Assembly (NCBI GenBank): GCA_934630495.1
Contig: CAKTVW010000022.1
Span: forward strand, 1 to 42,737
Reading direction: 5' to 3'
Length of the DNA: 42,737 nt
Origin: an uncultured Oscillospiraceae bacterium
GTDB lineage: Bacteria > Bacillota > Clostridia > Oscillospirales > Oscillospiraceae
Below are positions 15,028 to 22,813 of this stretch, piece by piece. The number at the start of each line of letters is the position of its first letter. Positions within the stretch are counted from its first letter, which is position 1. Below the pieces are notes generated by a model that was not told the DNA's origin, ran no database searches, and saw only the letters and a program-made list of their open reading frames with translations. Both the position numbers and the translations under genes were made by a program.

Positions 15028-17415
15028 TTACCGAAGCTTTGCGCCGAGAATGCTTTCCAGTTTTGCCAAAACGGCGGAGATCACACCGTCGGAATCGGAA
15101 TCGGTGAGCGTGCGGTCGTCTGCGCGAAGCGTTAACGAGAAGGCGACGCTCTTTTTGCCGATGTCGATGCCCTTGCCGCGATAGATATCGAACAGGCGAA
15201 CGTCGCGCAGAAGCTTGCCTCCGGCGCTTCGGATGCATGCTTCCAGCTCTGCAACGGTCGTTTCCTCCTCACAGACGACCGCGATATCGCGGGAAACGGC
15301 GGGATATTTGGGCAGGGGATGATAGGTCGCGGCGGGAAGCAGCAGCGTACTCAGCGCCGTGAAATCCAGTTCTGCGGCATAGACCTCGGAATCAATGCCG
15401 TAATTCTTCGTGACCAGCGGATGCACCTGCCCGAAAACGCCGACATTTATGCTGTCGACCGTGATCCTTGCACAGCGGCCGGGGTGATAGCTGGGATCGT
15501 CCTTGACCGCAGTGTACGCGGCGGGCTTGACGTTCATTCCCTTCAAAATGGCCTCGATCTCGCCCTTGAGCGTGAAAAAGTCCTCGTTTTCGCCGTAGGT
15601 GCCGAGAAGCAGATGCTTCGGCTCGTCGGGCAGCGTCTGACCCTCCTTGGGTAAATAGACCTTGGCAAGCTCGTAGAGCTTGCAGGCGGCGTTGTGATAC
15701 GCGTTGTTGCGCGAAAGAATGCTCAGCATTGAGGGCAGCGCGATCGTCCGCATGACCGAGGCATCCTCGCCGAGCGGATTCTGAATCCGAAGCGGCTTGC
15801 GAAGCGGAGAATCTGCGGGCAGACGGATCATGTCGAAGGTGGAGGGAGAGACGAACGAATAGGTGAGAATTTCGCTGTAGCCGAGGGCGCGGCAGAGCGC
15901 TCCCGTCTTGTTTTCCAGCACCATCGTTCCGGTATAGCCGCCCTCGGCCGTTGCACTGCGGAAGGCGGTGGTGGGGATATTGTTGTAGCCGTAGAGACGG
16001 CCGACTTCTTCGGCAATATCCGCCGTCTGCACCAGGTCCGGACGGAAGGAGGGGACCTTAATCGTGCGGCCCTCTACGGGGATTTCAAGGCGGCGAAGAT
16101 ATTCGACCATGTCGGCCTCGGAAATATCCGTGCCGAGCAGCGCGTTGATGCGCTCCGGCTCCAGCGTCAGCTCACGCGGCTGCGGAATGCTGTTAAGAAT
16201 GTCGATCATGCCGTCCATGACCTCGCCCGCGCCGAGAAGCTCGACCAGCTCACAGGCGCGATTGACCGCCGGAACGGTCAGCAGGGGATCAATGTTCTTT
16301 TCAAACTTGCCGGAGGCCTCCGTGCGCATACCCAGCGCCAGAGCGGTCTGACGGATCGAGGTGCCGTTGAAGTTCGCGGATTCAAATACGACGTCGACCG
16401 TGTCGCCGACGATCTCGCTGTTTTCACCGCCCATGATGCCGGCAAGACCGATCGGTTTTTCGCCGTCGGCGATCACCAGCATACCGGGCTTCAGCTCGCG
16501 GACCGTGCCGTCGAGCGTGGTGAGCGTTTCGCCCTCAACGCTTCTGCGGACGACGATCACGCCGGAGCTGACATAGCGGTAGTCAAAGGCGTGCATCGGC
16601 TGGCCGTATTCCAGCATGACATAGTTCGTGATATCGACGATATTGTTGATCGGGCGCACGCCGTTTGCACGCAGACGCTGCCGCAGCCACTTCGGCGACG
16701 GCGCGATCTTGACGTTGCGGACCATTCTTGCGGTGTATCGGCTGCACAGGTCCTCGGCGGGGACCTCCACGTCCAGAAGCTCGGGGAGCGTGCCCTCTGC
16801 GCCGCCCTTGACCACCGGCTCGTGGTGCCTCATGGGCAGGTTGAACGCGGCGGCGGCCTCGCGCGCCAGACCGATGATGGAATAGCAGTCCGGGCGGTTA
16901 TTGGTAATCTCGAAATCAACGACCGTGTCGTTGTTGCCGATCACTTCGTTGATATCGTCGCCGGGCTTGCAATCTTCCTCGAGAATCCAGATGCCGTCCT
17001 CGATGGCGTAGGGGAAATCGTTGAGCGTCAGATCCAGCTCCTTGAGAGAGCAGAGCATACCGTTGGAGGGAACGCCGCGAAGCTTGCCCTTGGTGATGTG
17101 GATGCCGCCGGGAAGCCACGAGTTGTGCAGCGCGGCGGGAACGAGGTCGCCTTCATGGACGTTCTGCGCACCGGTGACGATCTGCACAGGATCTTCCTTG
17201 CCGACATCAACCTGACAGACCCACATGTGGTCGGAGTTTTCGTGCCGGACGATCGAGAGCACCTTGCCGACGACGACATTTTTGATCTCGGCATCCATGC
17301 GCTCATAAGTCTCGACCTTTTGACCGGCGACGGTCATCGTTTCGACAAACTCCTTGTCGGAAACATGGGAGAGATCGACAAAATCTTCATTGATCCAATT
17401 TCGGTTCAGTTTCAT
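15028..17415 (-). CDS. pheT: Phenylalanine-tRNA ligase beta subunit
   Basis: The 795-residue subunit pairs with PheS as an alpha2beta2 enzyme charging tRNA-Phe. Regions in order: N-terminal tRNA-binding (EMAP-like) domain, about 40-155, with VVVGKVLSIVRHENSDH and KGKLRGVPSNGMLCS; B3/B4 editing domain (about 210-370); B5 domain (about 400-470); catalytic-core-like region (about 480-690); and C-terminal ferredoxin-fold anticodon-binding domain (about 705-795), with YPAVSRDIAVV and DIYRGKGI. Length is normal. Its SD (AAGGAGGTG) overlaps the pheS stop, and it is cotranscribed with pheS from the T-box-controlled promoter. No convincing terminator was seen after it; ireB has its own promoter. Confidence 0.97.
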   Translation of the reverse strand: MKLNRNWINEDFVDLSHVSDKEFVETMTVAGQKVETYERMDAEIKNVVVGKVLSIVRHENSDHMWVCQVDVGKEDPVQIVTGAQNVHEGDLVPAALHNSWLPGGIHITKGKLRGVPSNGMLCSLKELDLTLNDFPYAIEDGIWILEEDCKPGDDINEVIGNNDTVVDFEITNNRPDCYSIIGLAREAAAAFNLPMRHHEPVVKGGAEGTLPELLDVEVPAEDLCSRYTARMVRNVKIAPSPKWLRQRLRANGVRPINNIVDITNYVMLEYGQPMHAFDYRYVSSGVIVVRRSVEGETLTTLDGTVRELKPGMLVIADGEKPIGLAGIMGGENSEIVGDTVDVVFESANFNGTSIRQTALALGMRTEASGKFEKNIDPLLTVPAVNRACELVELLGAGEVMDGMIDILNSIPQPRELTLEPERINALLGTDISEADMVEYLRRLEIPVEGRTIKVPSFRPDLVQTADIAEEVGRLYGYNNIPTTAFRSATAEGGYTGTMVLENKTGALCRALGYSEILTYSFVSPSTFDMIRLPADSPLRKPLRIQNPLGEDASVMRTIALPSMLSILSRNNAYHNAACKLYELAKVYLPKEGQTLPDEPKHLLLGTYGENEDFFTLKGEIEAILKGMNVKPAAYTAVKDDPSYHPGRCARITVDSINVGVFGQVHPLVTKNYGIDSEVYAAELDFTALSTLLLPAATYHPLPKYPAVSRDIAVVCEEETTVAELEACIRSAGGKLLRDVRLFDIYRGKGIDIGKKSVAFSLTLRADDRTLTDSDSDGVISAVLAKLESILGAKLR

Positions 17416-17427
17416 TTTGGCACCTCC

Positions 17428-18471
17428 TTAGAATTGAGACAGGAAACGGACGTCGTTGTCGAAAATCAGCCGCAGGTCGTTGAAACGCAGGCGTCCCATT
17501 GCCATGCGTTCCAGACCGATGCCGAAGGCAAAGCCGGAGTATTTTTTGCTGTCGATGCCGCAGCCTTCGAGCACCTTCGGATGCACCATGCCCGCGCCCA
17601 GCAGCTCGATCCAGCCCTCGCCGTGGCAGGTGGAACAGACCTGACCGTCCGTTTCGCCGGTCCCATGGCATTTGAAGCACTGCATATCGACTTCGCAGCT
17701 CGGCTCGGTGAAGGGAAAATGATGCGGACGGAAGCGAACGACGGCGTCCTCGCCGTACAGCCGCTTGATGAGCGTTTCCAGAGCGCCCTTGAGGTCGCCC
17801 ATGGTGATGCCCTCGTCAACGACCAGCCCCTCGATCTGGTGGAACATCGGAGAATGCGTGGCGTCCGCCTCGTCCTTGCGGAAAACGCGGCCGGGCGCGA
17901 GAATGCGGATCGGCGGCTGCTGATTCTCCATGACGCGGATCTGCATGGGGCTGGTCTGCGTCCGCAGGAGAACGGAATCGTCGTCGTCAAAGTAGAAGGT
18001 ATCGGAACGGTCGCGGGAGGGATGGCCCTCTTCAATGTTCAGGCGCGTAAAATTGTAGGCGGCTTCTTCGACCTCCGGGCCGTCGACGATCGTATAGCCC
18101 ATGCCGATAAAGATCTCCTTGACCTCCTGAAGCACCTTGTTCATCGGATGCTGATGCCCCATTTCGATCGTCTTGCCCGGAATGGTCACGTCGACGGCCT
18201 CCTCGGCCAGACGCTTCTCCAGCGCAGCTGCCTGAAGCTCGGCCTTGCGCTCCTCCAGCTTTTCCTCCAAGGCCGCACGGACGCTGTTAGCGATCTGGCC
18301 CATCACAGGCCGCTCCTCGGCGGAAAGCTTGCCCATCTGCTTCAAAACGGCGGTCAGCTCGCCCTTCTTGCCCAGAACGCGGACGCGGACGGCATCCAGC
18401 GACACGGAGTCGAGCGCATTGTGAATGTCGTTCAAGGTCTGCACCCTGATTTGCTCGAGTTGTTCTCTCAT
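17428..18471 (-). CDS. pheS: Phenylalanine-tRNA ligase alpha subunit
   Basis: The 347-residue catalytic subunit has an N-terminal coiled-coil arm (about 1-90), then class II aaRS motifs: HPMNKVLQEV (motif 1 region), RTQTSPMQIRVM with FRKDEADATHSPMFHQIEG (motif 2) and FGIGLERMAMGRL (motif 3). A short segment with two CxxC-like pairs (about residues 262-280) replaces the Cys-containing loop many bacterial PheS proteins carry there. The start is ATG 18471 with AAAGGAG 9 nt upstream; an in-frame extension to 18594 would run into the T-box terminator and is rejected. pheT starts 12 nt after its stop. Confidence 0.97.
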   Translation of the reverse strand: MREQLEQIRVQTLNDIHNALDSVSLDAVRVRVLGKKGELTAVLKQMGKLSAEERPVMGQIANSVRAALEEKLEERKAELQAAALEKRLAEEAVDVTIPGKTIEMGHQHPMNKVLQEVKEIFIGMGYTIVDGPEVEEAAYNFTRLNIEEGHPSRDRSDTFYFDDDDSVLLRTQTSPMQIRVMENQQPPIRILAPGRVFRKDEADATHSPMFHQIEGLVVDEGITMGDLKGALETLIKRLYGEDAVVRFRPHHFPFTEPSCEVDMQCFKCHGTGETDGQVCSTCHGEGWIELLGAGMVHPKVLEGCGIDSKKYSGFAFGIGLERMAMGRLRFNDLRLIFDNDVRFLSQF

Positions 18472-18511
18472 GGATTGATCTCCTTTTGATGAAATACGGT
18501 TCATAGAAAAA

Positions 18512-18781
18512 GAAAAAGTCCTCCGCCCGAAAGGGGACGAAAGACGAACTTCCGCGGTACCACCCGCAATTCGCAGCCGACACTGCGCACTCATGCCTTT
18601 AACGGAGCTGCCCGTCCCAGCCTACCGATCCCGCAGAGGAATGTTCAGTGGGCGGCTCGCGGGGGAAAGCCAAGCTGCATACGGCGGACGCTTCCAGCAG
18701 CACGTCCTCTCTGTAGCCGTAAGGGAAAAGCGGTGAAAACCGCATTCATAAGCAGCCGACGACCCGGTCTATGCCTTTATC
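18512..18781 (-). ncRNA. T-box leader (tRNA-Phe sensing) of pheST
   Basis: The untranslated leader of pheS carries the T-box sequence GCGGGTGGTACCGCGGA (minus strand, 18551-18567), whose UGGU pairs with the acceptor end of uncharged tRNA. Downstream is a terminator hairpin (about 18518-18540) ending in a U-run at 18513-18517. The distal part of Stem I is clear: six-base arms TACGGC and GCCGTA (18716-18721 with 18680-18685) enclose an AGAGAGGACG bulge region. A UUC triplet on the 3' side of Stem I (18665-18667) is a candidate Phe specifier, but I could not fold the lower stem with confidence. Uncharged tRNA-Phe should favour the antiterminator and raise pheST expression. Confidence 0.95.
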
Positions 18782-18787
18782 ATGCAC

Positions 18788-18816
18788 ACTATATCATATT
18801 TTTTGCTTCGTTGCAA
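18788..18816 (-). promoter_or_regulatory. Promoter of the T-box-pheST transcript
   Basis: On the minus strand, TTGCAA (18811-18816), a 17-nt spacer and TATAGT (18788-18793). Its -35 box lies 7 nt from that of a divergent promoter (18824-18851). Confidence 0.75.
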
Positions 18817-18823
18817 GCAAATC

Positions 18824-18851
18824 TTGACTATTTTTTCGTATCGTATATAAT
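18824..18851 (+). promoter_or_regulatory. Divergent promoter for the nnrD-alr-mazF group
   Basis: TTGACT (18824-18829), a 16-nt spacer and TATAAT (18846-18851). It would give a leader of about 190 nt that includes the structured element at 18880-19020. Confidence 0.75.
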
Positions 18852-18879
18852 CAAAATATTATTTGAAGGTTTTTATACT

Positions 18880-19020
18880 AGAATCTGTTAAAAAGCTTGA
18901 AAAGCTTTTTATAGCGCCAAGGGCGCGTCAGATTCTGCATGAGACGGCGCAGCGTGCTTTCGCACGATGCGAGTGTGCGTAGCACACGGGATTCTTGATT
19001 AAATCTTTTAATCAAGAATC
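18880..19020 (+). other. Structured leader element upstream of nnrD, possibly a MITE-like insertion
   Basis: This stretch is a run of hairpins. An outer 8-bp stem (18880-18887 with 18929-18936) encloses two more: 9 bp (18890-18898 with 18902-18910) and 5 bp (18914-18918 with 18922-18926). Then come 5 bp (18953-18957 with 18962-18966), 6 bp (18973-18978 with 18982-18987) and a perfect 14-bp stem (18990-19003 with 19007-19020). None has a U-run. The ends (TACT near 18877 and AGTA at 19021) show only imperfect inverted similarity. It may be a regulatory leader RNA or a non-autonomous element inserted in the leader; I know of no named family that fits. Confidence 0.6.
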
Positions 19021-19046
19021 AGTATTAGAGACAGGAGGTGCGTTCT

Positions 19047-19910
19047 ATGGCAGTGATCCGTCTGCCGCTGCCCGCGATCGACCGAAATACCGTCGCGCGA
19101 TGGATTCCCCGCCGTCCGCGAAATGCCCACAAGGGGGATTTCGGACGGCTGTTGCTGCTCTGCGGTGCGGTCGGCTACACGGGAGCGCCTGTCCTTGCGG
19201 CAAGGGCGGCGGCTCGTTCCGGCGCGGGGCTTGTGTTTTCCTATGTCCCGCAGGAGGTTTATCCTATCGTCGCCGCAAAGCTCACGGAGCCGATGGTTTT
19301 CCCCGTGCCGAGTGCGGACGGAAAATTTTCCGAGGCGGCGATTGAGCCGATCCTGCAGCGGCTTCAGACCGTCGACGCCTGCCTGATCGGGTGCGGTATG
19401 GGAAAGAATGAGGCGACTTACCGCCTGACGACGGCGGTTTTAGCGCAGGCGCGCTGTCCGGTGGTTGTGGATGCCGATGGCATAAACGTGCTGCAGGGGC
19501 ATATAGATGTACTGCGTGGCGCGGCCTGTCCGGTGATCCTGACGCCGCACGAGGGAGAATTTGCCCGTCTGGGCGGCGATCTGAGCGTCGGTCGACTGAA
19601 CGCGGTCAGACGCCTGCACGAGGAGACGGGCGCGACGGTCCTGCTGAAGGGACACCGGACGCTCATCTGCGGCGACGGCGGCTGCTTCGTCAACCGCACG
19701 GGTAATCCCGGCATGGCGACGGGCGGAAGCGGTGATGTACTGGCGGGTATTCTGACCGCTCTGCTCGGACAGGGCCTGCCTCCGACAAAGGCCGCAGCGG
19801 CTGCCGCATGGCTTCACGGGCGTGCGGGCGATCTCTGCGCGGCCCGTGCAGGGGAATACGGACTGCTTCCCTCGGATATGATCGAGGAGCTGCCACGACT
19901 TTTGAAATAA
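19047..19910 (+). CDS. nnrD: ADP-dependent NAD(P)H-hydrate dehydratase
   Basis: The 287-residue ribokinase-fold enzyme repairs hydrated NAD(P)H. Visible motifs: HKGDFGRLLLLCGAVGYTGA near the start (G-rich family motif), LTPHEGEFARL, and the nucleotide-binding NPGMATGGSGDVLAG with the catalytic Asp of GSGD. It corresponds to the C-terminal half of YjeF-type fusions; the epimerase half is not encoded here. The start is ATG 19047, with AGGAGG 8 nt upstream; an upstream GTG at 19038 overlaps the SD. It is the first gene of a group followed by a lipoprotein, alr and mazF. Confidence 0.93.
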   Translation: MAVIRLPLPAIDRNTVARWIPRRPRNAHKGDFGRLLLLCGAVGYTGAPVLAARAAARSGAGLVFSYVPQEVYPIVAAKLTEPMVFPVPSADGKFSEAAIEPILQRLQTVDACLIGCGMGKNEATYRLTTAVLAQARCPVVVDADGINVLQGHIDVLRGAACPVILTPHEGEFARLGGDLSVGRLNAVRRLHEETGATVLLKGHRTLICGDGGCFVNRTGNPGMATGGSGDVLAGILTALLGQGLPPTKAAAAAAWLHGRAGDLCAARAGEYGLLPSDMIEELPRLLK

Positions 19911-19923
19911 GGATGTGTGTTCC

Positions 19924-20496
19924 TTGCGTCGCAGCCTGTCCCTGTTATTGATCGCAACTGTTTTATTTCTCCTGAGTGCCTGCGCAGAGCCGCAGAGCAC
20001 CGTTTCGCAGGCGGTGGAGTTTCGCGCGGCGCTGGTCAATGCCGGCGGCTGTATTTTCCGCGCCGAGGTCATGGCGGACTTCGGAGACGCCGTACAGAGC
20101 TTTTCTCTGGAGTGCAGCGCCGACGCGGAGGGAAGGACTCAGCTGACCGTCATAGACCCGGAAAGCATTGCGGGCATCACGGCAACGGTCACGGACGCCG
20201 CCGGTACGATCACCTATGACGGTATGGCGATGGACTTCGGTCTGCTTGCCGACGGACAGGTCATCCCGGCTGCCGCGCCCGCGCTGACGGTCGATTGCTG
20301 GCTGAACGCCTATATTGCCGCTGCGGGCGACGAGGACGGACGTTACCGTGTCACATACGAGAAGGGTTATGACGAAAAAGTGCTGACCGTGGATACTTGG
20401 TTTGAAAACGGGCTACCAATTTCCGCCGATGTGTGCTATAATCAACAGAGGATTCTGCGGCTGACGCTGACGGATTTTTCCTATCAGCAGCAGTAA
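19924..20496 (+). CDS. Lipoprotein in the GerS/YdcC position upstream of alr
   Basis: The 190-residue protein starts with a lipoprotein signal: basic RRSLSLLLIATVLFLLSAC, with lipobox L17-S18-A19-C20. The rest is a beta-rich, acidic domain without recognised motifs. TTG 19924 is chosen because AAGGA lies 11 nt upstream and the signal then starts with basic residues; GTG 19915 is the alternative. In Bacillus subtilis (ydcC) and Clostridioides difficile (gerS) a LolA-like lipoprotein sits directly before alr. Shared position, length class and lipobox suggest the same group. In C. difficile GerS is needed for cortex modification and germination; transfer of that role is inference. Confidence 0.7.
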   Translation: MRRSLSLLLIATVLFLLSACAEPQSTVSQAVEFRAALVNAGGCIFRAEVMADFGDAVQSFSLECSADAEGRTQLTVIDPESIAGITATVTDAAGTITYDGMAMDFGLLADGQVIPAAAPALTVDCWLNAYIAAAGDEDGRYRVTYEKGYDEKVLTVDTWFENGLPISADVCYNQQRILRLTLTDFSYQQQ

Positions 20497-20526
20497 CAAT
20501 ATGAAAAAATGTACGGAAGTTATGCT

Positions 20527-21702
20527 ATGGACTATTTGAAACGAACTTGGGCGGATATTTCGCTGGATAACCTGAATCATAATTACCATGCGCTGCGCGA
20601 GAGGCTTCCCTCCGGCTGCCGTTTTCTCGGCGTGGTCAAGGCCGATGCCTACGGACACGGCGCGGTGCCGATCGGACGCCATTTGACCGAGCTGGGCGCG
20701 GAGTATCTTGCCGTTTCCAATATCGAAGAGGCCGTTCAGCTTCGACGCGGCGGCCTGCGCGGCCCGATCCTGATCTTGGGCTATACGCCTCCGTTTTATG
20801 CGGAGGACCTTGCCGCGATGAATCTGCGGCAGGAGGTCCACAGCCTCGAATACGCGCGCAGACTCAACGAACGCCTGAGCGGTACGAAGCGGCGCATCCG
20901 CGTCCATATCAAGCTGGATACGGGCATGTCGCGTCTCGGCTTCTTTGCCTACGGCAGAGAGCAGACGCTCGCGGAGTTGCGCGAGATCGCGTCTATGGAG
21001 CATCTGTCGGTCGAGGGTGTGTTTACGCACTTCCCGGTCGCCGATTCCGTCGATGCGGCCGATGCCAATTTCACACGCACCCAATTTGAACGCTTTACGG
21101 CGATGATCGAGGCGATGAAGGCCGTCGGTATCGAACCGGAGCTGCGCCACTGCTGCAACAGCGGTGCAAGCATCCTTTATCCCGAATATGCGCTGGATAT
21201 GATCCGGCCGGGAATCGCGACCTACGGCATCCTGCCCTCACAGGACCTGCGGGGCATGATCGATCTGCGCCCGGTCATGCAGCTTCGCACGACGATCTTT
21301 CAGATCCGTGATTTTGCGGAGAATATCACCGTCAGCTACGGACGCACCTATACGACCGAAGAGCCGACGCGGATCGCCGTCGTCGGGATCGGCTATGCCG
21401 ACGGCCTCTCAAGAGGCTTTTCCAATAATATTTCCTTCCTGCTGCACGGCAAGCGCGTGCCGCAGATCGGCCGTATCTGCATGGATATGTGCATGGTCGA
21501 TATTTCCAAGGTCCCGGATGCCAAGGTCGGTGACGCGGTGACGGTCTTCGGGCAGGACGGCGGCGACAGCATCGAGGTAGACAGCCTTGCCGGGCGCATG
21601 GGCACGATCCCGTATGAAATTCTGTGCGGCATCAATAAACGGATTCCGCGCATCTATCTGGATGGGAAAAATCAAACCGAGATCCTGCAATATATCGTCT
21701 GA
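20527..21702 (+). CDS. alr: Alanine racemase
   Basis: The 391-residue PLP enzyme interconverts L- and D-alanine for peptidoglycan synthesis. The PLP-binding Lys is in VVKADAYGHGA (K38), followed by the HIKLDTGMSRLGF barrel motif, a RPGIATYG region and the GIGYADG segment that carries the catalytic Tyr of the second domain; length is normal. ATG 20527 has ACGGAAG at a good distance and is preferred to the in-frame ATG at 20509. The gene starts 30 nt after the lipoprotein gene. mazF follows after 118 nt. Confidence 0.97.
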   Translation: MDYLKRTWADISLDNLNHNYHALRERLPSGCRFLGVVKADAYGHGAVPIGRHLTELGAEYLAVSNIEEAVQLRRGGLRGPILILGYTPPFYAEDLAAMNLRQEVHSLEYARRLNERLSGTKRRIRVHIKLDTGMSRLGFFAYGREQTLAELREIASMEHLSVEGVFTHFPVADSVDAADANFTRTQFERFTAMIEAMKAVGIEPELRHCCNSGASILYPEYALDMIRPGIATYGILPSQDLRGMIDLRPVMQLRTTIFQIRDFAENITVSYGRTYTTEEPTRIAVVGIGYADGLSRGFSNNISFLLHGKRVPQIGRICMDMCMVDISKVPDAKVGDAVTVFGQDGGDSIEVDSLAGRMGTIPYEILCGINKRIPRIYLDGKNQTEILQYIV

Positions 21703-21820
21703 TTCGACATAGGATGGAATGGAGTTCCGCTGAATAAATTTTGCTTCTGTGTGGGAGAATATGGTTACCGTGCTGCGTAGGTCGATTGCAGCGCGGAACG
21801 AATTACGGAGCGTGAAGCAA

Positions 21821-22177
21821 ATGGACACAACGGTAAAGCGAGGCGACATTTTCTATGCAGATCTCAGTCCGGTCGTCGGGAGCGAGCAGGGGGGCACGCG
21901 GCCCGTCCTGATCGTTCAGAACGACACGGGCAATAAGCATTCGCCGACGGTGATTGCTGCCGCCATCACCAGCCAGACCAATAAGGCAAAGCTTCCGACA
22001 CATATTGAGTTGTCCGGACGAAGTGTCGGCCTGACCAAGGATTCGGTCGTGCTGCTCGAACAGATTCGCACGATCGATAAGCGGCGGCTGAGAGAGCACA
22101 TGGGCAGACTGGACGCGGCGATGATGAACCGCGTGGACGACGCGATCGCCGTCAGCTTCGGACTGCCGCAGGGCTAA
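21821..22177 (+). CDS. mazF: MazF/NdoA-type endoribonuclease
   Basis: The 118-residue protein has the family start VKRGDIFYADLSPVVGSEQG, then GTRPVLIVQND and a C-terminal LLEQIRTIDKRRL segment, as in B. subtilis NdoA (EndoA), which cleaves mRNA at UACAU sites. It follows alr as in many Firmicutes, but the usual ribbon-helix-helix antitoxin gene (ndoAI) between alr and the toxin is absent: the 118-nt gap holds no suitable frame. ATG 21821 has GGAG 10 nt upstream; an in-frame GTG at 21749 would add 24 residues not seen in the family. Confidence 0.95.
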   Translation: MDTTVKRGDIFYADLSPVVGSEQGGTRPVLIVQNDTGNKHSPTVIAAAITSQTNKAKLPTHIELSGRSVGLTKDSVVLLEQIRTIDKRRLREHMGRLDAAMMNRVDDAIAVSFGLPQG

Positions 22178-22191
22178 TGCGCATAATAACG

Positions 22192-22222
22192 ATCCCTCCC
22201 GCATAGTCTGTGCGGGAGGGAT
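22192..22222 (+). promoter_or_regulatory. 12-bp hairpin after mazF whose 3' arm holds the next gene's SD
   Basis: A perfect 12-bp stem (22192-22203 with 22211-22222) with a 7-nt loop follows the mazF stop. Only ATTATTAT follows it, so it is a poor intrinsic terminator. Its right arm contains GGGAGGG, which sits 9 nt before ATG 22229 and is the only SD for that gene. It therefore may control translation of the following gene. Confidence 0.7.
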
Positions 22223-22228
22223 TATTAT

Positions 22229-22813
22229 ATGGAGATCTTTGAGGAAAACGAGGCCGTCGGAACGCTGAGCGTCGAGCGCGAAGGACTGTTCTGGAAAATT
22301 TTTTGTCAAATTGAAAAAAACAGGGAACAACTGCGCCGCATCTTCGTCTTATCTCAGTACGAGATACAATATCTGGGGATTCCCGACCGAGACGGAAGAC
22401 TTACGGCCCACATTGCCGTAAAGCATTTGCCGGAGGGGATCGACGGCGCAGTTGCCGCCCGAAAACCGCGCGGCGAATGGATGCCGTGGCGGGGAGAGCT
22501 GGACGGCGTGCCCGTGGCGCGGTGCTGGCTGCGTAAAACGGACGGTGTGCCGGAGATTGCCCTGCCGGAAGATGAAGCGTATAAATTCCCCGCGTGGGCG
22601 GACGTGATGCGGACGGAATCGGTCTATGACGAGCCGATGTCTGTCGTTTCGCTTGCCGTGCTCGACGGACTTCCTCAGACAGAAACAAATGACGGAGGTA
22701 CTTATGATGAAACGATGGATCGCGATGATTTTGACGATATGCAGCCTTTTGACGATCCTGCCGATGACGGCTTCGGCGAAGAAGGGCGGCAAGCTGATCG
22801 CACTGACCTTTGA
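22229..22813 (+). CDS. Hypothetical protein
   Basis: The 194-residue protein has no recognised domain, signal peptide or membrane segment. The N-terminal 150 residues are mixed (for example GEWMPWRGELDGVPVARCWL), while the last 45 are very acidic (DRDDFDDMQPFDDPADD). That acidic tail is encoded by the same bases as the start of the downstream deacetylase gene in another frame; the overlap is 110 nt. The tail may therefore be non-functional or a frameshift product. The start ATG has an SD only within the preceding hairpin. The frame length and codon use up to about 22690 support a real gene. Confidence 0.7.
   Translation: MEIFEENEAVGTLSVEREGLFWKIFCQIEKNREQLRRIFVLSQYEIQYLGIPDRDGRLTAHIAVKHLPEGIDGAVAARKPRGEWMPWRGELDGVPVARCWLRKTDGVPEIALPEDEAYKFPAWADVMRTESVYDEPMSVVSLAVLDGLPQTETNDGGTYDETMDRDDFDDMQPFDDPADDGFGEEGRQADRTDL

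Noticed and set aside
16591..18489. 632-codon plus-strand frame opposite pheT and pheS
   Set aside because: It is the mirror of two certain genes, has no SD or domain, and would end in the T-box region.
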